This document shows, one piece after another, positions 1-4,763 of a stretch of 9,456 nucleotides of DNA. Position 1 is the stretch's first letter. Each line of letters starts with the position of its first letter. The notes beneath the pieces were generated by a model. It did no database searches. It had not been told where the DNA came from and saw only the letters and a list, made by a program, of their open reading frames with translations. A program made the position numbers and the translations under genes. The stretch lies in assembly GCA_964621755.1 (NCBI GenBank), contig CAZUPI010000061.1, positions 1 to 9,456 on the forward strand. Reading direction: 5' to 3'. The stretch comes from UMGS1696 sp964621755. GTDB taxonomy: Bacteria; Bacillota; Clostridia; Oscillospirales; CAG-272.

Positions 1-237
1 ATCTGTGTATCCATTCCAAAGGTTGAAAGCAAGACGGCAAACTTTTTCTGAGCTGCCCGTCTGCCAGTTATCTTCAATAATGGCGATGACGTTCTGCATA
101 AAAATTGTAGGAATCGAGGTGACAATCGCGCTGAACACAATGCACACAAGGGTGATGGGCAGCATAACGGGATAAAACGCCCAGATGGTTTTCAGGAGTC
201 GTTTGACAACGCCCTTTTGTATCATTTTATTTTTCAT
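1..237 (-). CDS. ABC half-exporter, second partner (N-terminal part, runs off left edge)
   Basis: Only the first 79 codons are in the window. The protein opens with a basic stretch (MKNKMIQKGVVKRLLK), followed by a hydrophobic segment at about residues 20-44 that fits the first membrane helix of a type-IV ABC exporter; the ATPase domain lies beyond the window. The ATG overlaps the end of the upstream ABC gene by 11 bases, and a GTG directly precedes it in frame. An AGGTGG-like ribosome binding site sits a few bases upstream, so either codon could start the protein. Overlapping tandem half-exporter genes are the usual layout of heterodimeric drug exporters of the BmrC/BmrD type, so this is inferred to be the partner of the gene at 227-1959. 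As the first partner has a degenerate ATPase site, this one would be expected to carry the canonical Glu and His; that part is not visible. Substrate unknown. Confidence 0.83.
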   Translation of the reverse strand, partial: MKNKMIQKGVVKRLLKTIWAFYPVMLPITLVCIVFSAIVTSIPTIFMQNVIAIIEDNWQTGSSEKVCRLAFNLWNGYTD

Positions 238-1959
238 CACTGCCACCTGCCTTATTCTGAGAAGTATAGATTTCACGATATATTTCGTTATTTTCCATCA
301 GAAATGCGTGTGTACCAATCGCATTGATTTTGCCGCCCTCCATAACAATAATCCGGTCTGCGTCCTCTACGGAAGCGGTACGCTGGGCAATGATGATTTT
401 TGTCGTTTCGGGAATGTATTCCCGCATGGCTTTCCGAATTTTTGCGTCGGTCCTAGTGTCCACCGCGCTGGTGGAATCGTCGAGGATCAGCACCTTCGGC
501 TTTTTTAACAGAGCACGGGCAATGCAGAGACGCTGCTTCTGACCTCCGGACACATTTGCGCCGCCCTGCTCAATGTAGGTATCATAGCCGTCCGGGAACT
601 GGGAGATAAATTCGTCCGCACAGGCCAGTTCGCAAGCATGGCGCATTTCTTCGTCGGTGGCCTCCTTGTCACCCCAACGGAGATTTTCTTTGATTGTGCC
701 GGAAAACAGGACGTTCTTTTGCAGCACGACAGCAACTTGATTTCGCAGAGTATTCAAATCGTAATCCCGTACATCCACACCGCCGACCTTGACAACACCC
801 TCCGTCGTATCGTAAAGACGGGAAATGAGCTGAATCAGCGAGGATTTGGACGAGCCTGTGCCGCCGATGATGCCGATGGTCTCACCGGATTTGATATGTA
901 GTCGATATCCGACAGCGCCATACGTTCCGCAGTCAGTGAGTATTTGAAGCTGACGTGTTCAAAAGAAATGGAACCATCCTTAACCTCACAGACCGGATTT
1001 TCGGGGCTTTGCAGTGTGCTTTTCTCTGCCAGAATCTCTGCAATACGCTTGGCAGAATCCGCTGCCATCGTAATCATAACGAAAATCATGGACAGCATCA
1101 TCAGGCTGCTCAGCATCATAAAGCCATAGGACAACTGACCTACGTCGAGAGCCAGTCCACGGGTCGTGATAATCATATATGAGCCAAAGGACAGTACGAA
1201 CAGCATAACCACATACATACAAAACTGCATCAAGGGACTGTTCAGCGCAAGGATACGTTCCGCCCTTGTAAAGTCGGCGCAGACGTTTTCCGCGGCAACG
1301 TCAAACTTCTGCTGCTCGTAGTCCTCACGAACAAAGGACTTGACGACACGCATGCCCTTGATATTCTCCTGTACGGAGGCGTTTAAATTATCGTACTTAA
1401 CAAAAACCTTTTTGAACAGCGGCATGGTTTTCCGCACGATTATCGTAAGTCCGAAAATCAGAATCGGCACAACGCAGACGAAAATCCACGCCATTTTCCC
1501 GCCCATGACAAATGCCATCGTAAAGGAGAACACCACCATCAGCGGAGCACGAATGGCGCTTCGAATAATCATCATGTAAGCGTTCTGTACGTTGGTTACG
1601 TCCGTTGTCAGACGTGTTACCAGAGAGGAAGTCAGGAATTTATCGATATTCTCAAAAGAAAAGCCTTGAATGCTGTGAAACATGTCCTTTCGCAGATTTT
1701 TACCAAGGCCGCAAGAAGCAGTGGCACAGGTGTTTCCCGCCAAACCGCCAAAGCTCAGCGACAGCAGCGCCATAATGACCAAAATCACGCCATAGCGGGC
1801 GATTACACTCAAACTGCATCCATTCTTGATTTCGTTGACAAGTGTCGCAATAAGAAACGGGATGATGCATTCCATCACGACCTCTAAGGATACCAATATC
1901 GGGGTGGCTATGGCATACTTTTTATATTCCCGGATACATTTTGAAATTTCTCGTATCAT
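227..1959 (-). pseudogene. ABC half-exporter, first (degenerate-site) partner, disrupted by a one-base frameshift
   Basis: Restored, this is a 577-residue half-exporter, the normal family length: six membrane helices within about residues 15-310, then an ATPase domain. Visible motifs are the A-loop Tyr340, Walker A GGTGSSKS (366-373), Q-loop Gln414, signature VSGGQKQ (470-476) and Walker B ILDD (catalytic position Asp495). The H-loop position is Gln526 in IIIAQRTAS. Asp and Gln in place of Glu and His are the known signature of the degenerate partner in heterodimeric exporters (TM287/288 and BmrCD type). The frame breaks after Asp353, at bases 900/901: the minus strand reads gac-tac-ata, while adding one C gives gac-cta-cat-atc (DLHI) and the ATPase domain continues. 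Everything else is intact, so recent decay or a sequencing error is likely. The gene starts 40 bases after the MATE stop codon. Its ATG has only a distant GGAAAGGA upstream, a weak ribosome binding site. Expected in the membrane, exporting hydrophobic drugs or peptides. Confidence 0.86.
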
Positions 1960-1999
1960 GGTTATAGACTACCAATCCTTTCCAAATGTGTTTTTCATG

Positions 2000-3376
2000 T
2001 TAAGAACCGTTTTTCTCTTGCTTCATTACAATCAAATAAATCAGCAGCAGAGCGACCGCCGTCAGATTCTCTGTAATCGGCTGGCTGATAACGATTCCGT
2101 CGATTTCATTTATGTTGGCAAGCAAAACCATAACCGGGGTCAGCAAAAAACCTTTGTTGATGATTGTGTTTACCATAGAAATTTTCCATCTGCCAATCGA
2201 CTGAAAGACAGCGTTGAACAGCTCGACAAAGCCGAAGCCAATGATACAGAAAATCCATGTTTTCAGATAGACAACTGCTACGGGAATGGAGTCTCCGGTG
2301 GGAATCAGCAGCTTTACAATAGTAGTCGGTGCGACATGTACCAACAGCAAACAAAGGACGACCCAACCACCCATCACAACGACGCCGCCATTGATGATCG
2401 CCCGGACACGTCTGAGTTTGTCACAGGCGTAGTTATAAGCGACCACAGGACGGATGCCCTGGGCAATGCCGACACAGATCTGCATAAAGGCGTTGCCGAT
2501 CTTCTGAACGACGCCCCATGCCGCCAGCTCTACCTGTCCACCAAAAATATTGAAGAAATAGTTGCGGGTAAAGTCGCAAACGTTCATGAACAGCAGTACC
2601 AAACCTGCCGGTACGCCCACAGAAAGGACGCCGGCACAGATTCCGTTCCCTACGTGGCAATACTTCGGATGGAAGCAGACAACGGTCGTGTGACGGTGTT
2701 TGTAGTACATAACAAAATAAAATGTGAGAGAAATGTAGTTTGCGATACAGGTTGCAAGACCGGCACCTGCAACGCCCATGTGGAATCCGAAAATAAATAC
2801 GGGGTCAAGAATAACGTTCAATGCTCCGGCTCCGGCAATGCCGATGGCTGAAATTTTGGATTCTCCTTCCCCTAAAAACAGTTGAGAAAATACCTGCGAC
2901 AGTACCAACGGAACACAGGCTAGGTGGAAGGTCCAGAACAGATAGTCCTTACAGAACCCGATCGAATTTTCATCCGCGCCAATCAGATATAAAAGCGACT
3001 CTTTCCATATCAGCAAAATCAGAGATAGAAGCACCGCTATTGCCGCGGACCCATAAACAGAAAACGATGAAAAGGTCTTTGCTCGTTCCCGATTTTCTTT
3101 TCCTAACTCGGCAGCTATATTGGCATTGCCTCCGGCTCCGAAAATCGTACCAACACAGGAAGCCATCATGACGATCGGGAACGTAATCGTCATGGCAGAA
3201 ATCTGAAAAGTGTCGCCTGTTCGTCCAACGAAAAAGGCGTCCGCCAGATTCAGAATCAGAAAGGTCAACTGGCTGAGAGCAGCCGGGACAATAAATTTCA
3301 AAAGAATTCTGGGGACAGAATACTTCAGAAATGCATCTTCCTGTGAGAAATGCTCATGTGCTTTAGTTTCACTCAA
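2000..3376 (-). CDS. MATE family multidrug/cation antiporter
   Basis: A 458-residue integral membrane protein, the usual MATE length, with about twelve hydrophobic segments in two homologous halves. The N-terminal half carries the family-typical NLADAFFVGRTGD segment in the first helix region, and the hydrophobic repeats continue to a basic tail (MKQEKNGS). MATE proteins export drugs or metabolites in exchange for Na+ or H+; the substrate cannot be read from sequence. The start is placed at TTG 3376 because a perfect AGGAGGT lies 7 bases upstream. The open frame extends 23 codons further to an ATG at 3445, but that extension runs through the promoter and has no ribosome binding site. The gene is divergent from the HxlR regulator at 3506 and leads a probable operon with the two ABC half-exporters downstream. 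Regulation by the HxlR protein is inferred from this arrangement. Confidence 0.93.
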   Translation of the reverse strand: MSETKAHEHFSQEDAFLKYSVPRILLKFIVPAALSQLTFLILNLADAFFVGRTGDTFQISAMTITFPIVMMASCVGTIFGAGGNANIAAELGKENRERAKTFSSFSVYGSAAIAVLLSLILLIWKESLLYLIGADENSIGFCKDYLFWTFHLACVPLVLSQVFSQLFLGEGESKISAIGIAGAGALNVILDPVFIFGFHMGVAGAGLATCIANYISLTFYFVMYYKHRHTTVVCFHPKYCHVGNGICAGVLSVGVPAGLVLLFMNVCDFTRNYFFNIFGGQVELAAWGVVQKIGNAFMQICVGIAQGIRPVVAYNYACDKLRRVRAIINGGVVVMGGWVVLCLLLVHVAPTTIVKLLIPTGDSIPVAVVYLKTWIFCIIGFGFVELFNAVFQSIGRWKISMVNTIINKGFLLTPVMVLLANINEIDGIVISQPITENLTAVALLLIYLIVMKQEKNGS

Positions 3377-3383
3377 AAAAATT

Positions 3384-3390
3384 ACCTCCT
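3384..3390 (-). promoter_or_regulatory. Ribosome binding site that fixes the MATE TTG start
   Basis: The minus strand reads AGGAGGT followed by a 7-base spacer and TTG (3376-3374), then codons SETKAHEHF. This is a near-perfect anti-Shine-Dalgarno match at ideal spacing. It favours the non-ATG start over the in-frame ATG at 3445. Confidence 0.88.
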
Positions 3391-3418
3391 TGACAAGCAA
3401 AACGGAAACTGATATAAT
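3390..3418 (+). promoter_or_regulatory. Perfect-consensus promoter of the HxlR regulator gene
   Basis: On the plus strand: TTGACA (3390-3395), a 17-base spacer and TATAAT (3413-3418), the exact SigA/sigma-70 consensus with optimal spacing. Predicted start is near 3425, about 80 nt before the ATG at 3506. It lies antiparallel on top of the pump promoter, and its -35 abuts the complement of the MATE ribosome binding site. Confidence 0.8.
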
Positions 3419-3425
3419 TATATCA
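3410..3425. repeat. 16-bp perfect palindrome carrying -10 boxes for both strands
   Basis: The sequence TGATATAATTATATCA is identical to its reverse complement. It contains TATAAT at 3413-3418 on the plus strand and at 3422-3417 on the minus strand. It may serve as a shared bidirectional -10, an operator, or both. Confidence 0.75.
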
Positions 3426-3445
3426 CGGTAGTTAATAACTATCAA
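3417..3445 (-). promoter_or_regulatory. Promoter of the MATE-ABC-ABC unit
   Basis: On the minus strand: -35 TTGATA (3445-3440), a 17-base spacer and a perfect -10 TATAAT (3422-3417). Predicted transcription start is near 3410, giving a leader of about 34 nt before the TTG start. The -10 lies in a 16-bp palindrome and the spacer contains a second inverted repeat, so a bound repressor would block it directly. Confidence 0.8.
3429..3441. promoter_or_regulatory. Candidate operator, inverted repeat TAGTTA-A-TAACTA
   Basis: This is a perfect 6-bp inverted repeat around one central base. It lies inside the spacer and touches the -35 of the pump promoter, just downstream of the predicted start of the regulator transcript. 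The position suits autoregulated repression by the dimeric HxlR protein encoded next door. Binding is inferred. Confidence 0.5.
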
Positions 3446-3505
3446 GTACGCAGTTCTAACCGACTAAGTATGTCGAAAGATACTATTATCACAGGAGATA
3501 GAAGA

Positions 3506-3877
3506 ATGAAACCAGAAGAAATGATGTCAGAAATCAACGAGATTTTAAATATTCCTGAAAAAAAAGCTCACGTAGATGGTATTGTTCCCTTGCTGCACGG
3601 AAAATGGGAACTGCAAATCATGCTGGAGGTATGTCGGGCGGATGTTCTGCGCTTTGGAGAATACAAACGTCGGCTGCCCACCATTACGAACAGCGTTTTG
3701 ACAGCGGCCCTCCGCAATCTGGAAGCATGGGGGCTGATATCCCGTATTCAGTATAACGAAATTCCGCCTCGCGTTGAATACTCCCCAACAGAAAAAGGAA
3801 AGAGCCTGCTGCCGGTCTGCTATGAAATTATTAAATGGGGAGCAGCCAATGAATTAGGTCCATCCTCTGACAAGTGA
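3506..3877 (+). CDS. HxlR-family winged-helix transcriptional regulator
   Basis: A 123-residue protein, the usual length for the family. The HxlR core is easily read: LLHGKWELQIML (29-40), RFGEYKRRLPTIT (49-61, recognition-region entry), LTAALRNLEAWGLISR (65-80) and the wing plus family signature IPPRVEYSPTEKG (86-98). It ends with an alpha-helix containing IIKWG. These proteins bind DNA as dimers and often sense thiol-reactive or electrophilic compounds or control adjacent efflux and redox genes. There is no cysteine near the N terminus as in YodB-type sensors; the only cysteines are Cys43 and Cys105, so the sensing mode is open. The start is ATG 3506, with AGGAGA 7 bases upstream; an in-frame ATG at 3470 has no such site. 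It is divergent from the MATE-ABC unit and is inferred to repress it and itself. Confidence 0.92.
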   Translation: MKPEEMMSEINEILNIPEKKAHVDGIVPLLHGKWELQIMLEVCRADVLRFGEYKRRLPTITNSVLTAALRNLEAWGLISRIQYNEIPPRVEYSPTEKGKSLLPVCYEIIKWGAANELGPSSDK

Positions 3878-3936
3878 GAATTTCTTTTCATATTGGTCCT
3901 GCCATTGTGCCCGTTATAACCGTTTTCAAAGATACG

Positions 3937-4131
3937 CGGCGCATATACCAGACTCCGTTTGCGGTCGATAAATTCGCCTGCCAACTTGTTGACTGTCTGC
4001 TTTATGGCGGCATCTAAATCATACTCTTTGATTATACAGTCAGTGCTTTCGAAATTCAGTCGGAGAAACGTCAGCACCATTTCCACATACTGTTCCACTC
4101 GGAACAGGTCTACAGAGAGCCTACGGGATAG
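3937..4131 (-). pseudogene. Remnant of a BceS-like sensor histidine kinase
   Basis: About 65 codons on the minus strand read as an internal piece of an intramembrane-sensing kinase: DLFRVEQYVEMVLTFLRL, then STDCIIKEYDLDAAIKQTV and GEFIDRKRSLVYAP. From memory of the family this matches the end of the dimerisation helices and the linker before the ATPase domain in BceS-like kinases. The phospho-acceptor His helix, the membrane segments and the whole ATPase domain are missing. Past about base 3937 the frame continues without kinase resemblance. The upstream edge lies just after the stop codon of the acetyltransferase, in the same frame. It is therefore a relic, left by deletion or by insertion of neighbouring genes, and would not signal. 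Exact edges are uncertain. Confidence 0.7.
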
Positions 4132-4149
4132 AATTGAAAAATTCGGAAT

Positions 4150-4590
4150 TTATGTATCAATCCGAATCATTTCCGTAATGGTTTTATTTCTGTAGACCAA
4201 ATCCTCCCTCACTGTAAAACCCCGATTTTTCCAAAATTGATTCCCATCTTTATTTCTATCAAAGGCAACCAAAGCAACCTTGTTTATTCCGCACTGTTTT
4301 AATGCCTGCAAAGCGGTATCTACTAACTGACTTGCAATTCCCTGTTTTCTGTATTGCGGATTTACAGCCGTATGATAGATATACCCTCTTCTGCCATCAT
4401 TTCCAACTATAATTGCGCCAACAAGTTTATTTTCCTTTTCAGCGACAAAGCAGGTATCCGGATTTCTTTTTATAAATCTATCAATGCCATCTCTGGAATC
4501 ATCCAGATTATTTAATCCCATTCCTGTGCAAGACATCCAGAGTGCATACACTTCATCATAATCCTCAATCAGCATTTTTCTTATATTCAT
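4150..4590 (-). CDS. GNAT-family N-acetyltransferase (YpeA-like)
   Basis: A 146-residue protein, a normal single-domain GNAT length. The N terminus MNIRKMLIEDYDEVYALW and the segment CFVAEKENKLVGAI form the typical first strands. The acetyl-CoA binding motif A follows as YHTAVNPQYRKQGIA, with R81-x-x-G84-x-A86 making the pyrophosphate loop. The C-terminal FWKNRGF (119-125) is the usual motif B. The overall pattern resembles E. coli YpeA; the substrate is unknown. The start is ATG 4590, with GGAGGG 4 bases upstream; 15 further in-frame codons lead to another ATG that has no such site. Hand counts of three 60-base blocks give roughly 39% GC, against about 55% or more in sampled blocks of the rhamnosidase next door, so the gene may have a separate origin. 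No terminator was seen between it and the kinase remnant. Confidence 0.9.
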   Translation of the reverse strand: MNIRKMLIEDYDEVYALWMSCTGMGLNNLDDSRDGIDRFIKRNPDTCFVAEKENKLVGAIIVGNDGRRGYIYHTAVNPQYRKQGIASQLVDTALQALKQCGINKVALVAFDRNKDGNQFWKNRGFTVREDLVYRNKTITEMIRIDT

Positions 4591-4623
4591 TTGGCCCTCC
4601 ACAAATTCAAATTTGCCGATATT

Positions 4624-4632
4624 ATTATAACA
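4624..4632 (-). promoter_or_regulatory. Extended -10 promoter of the acetyltransferase gene
   Basis: The minus strand reads TGT-TATAAT, a consensus -10 with the TGn extension; no good -35 is visible at 16-18 bases. Predicted start is near 4617, about 27 nt before the ATG at 4590. Confidence 0.6.
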
Positions 4633-4656
4633 CAAAGTTTAAGAAATTGGTAGAAA

Positions 4657-4692
4657 CAAAAAGGACATGATTCTCAAGCCATGTCCTTTTTG
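4657..4692 (-). terminator. Strong hairpin terminator downstream of the rhamnosidase gene
   Basis: The arms at 4657-4669 and 4680-4692 (CAAAAAGGACATG / CATGTCCTTTTTG) are perfect 13-bp complements around a 10-base loop. On the minus strand the descending arm ends in CCTTTTTGTTT, a good T-tract. The site is about 70 bases past the rhamnosidase stop and before the acetyltransferase promoter, so it ends that transcript. The arm symmetry gives T-runs on both strands, so it could act in both directions. Confidence 0.85.
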
Positions 4693-4763
4693 CACGATTT
4701 TTATGCCGGGAACACGATGTGCTCCGGCGTTTCTTTCTGAGATGCCGTACAGGTGTGCGGAAA

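Noticed and set aside
898..903. Programmed -1 frameshift in the ABC gene
   Set aside because: The bases around the break do not form a slippery heptamer and no downstream stimulatory hairpin was seen, so a simple one-base loss is the better explanation.
1967..1998. Nine-codon frame MKNTFGKDW between the MATE and ABC genes
   Set aside because: It has no ribosome binding site and is short enough to occur by chance.
3470..3505. Upstream ATG for the HxlR regulator, adding 12 residues
   Set aside because: It lacks a ribosome binding site, while ATG 3506 has AGGAGA at 7 bases and gives the normal family length.
4702..4736. GCCGG...CCGGC hairpin after the rhamnosidase stop, as a second terminator
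   Set aside because: The stem is interrupted by an internal loop and is followed on the minus strand by A residues, not T; the perfect hairpin at 4657-4692 is the convincing terminator.
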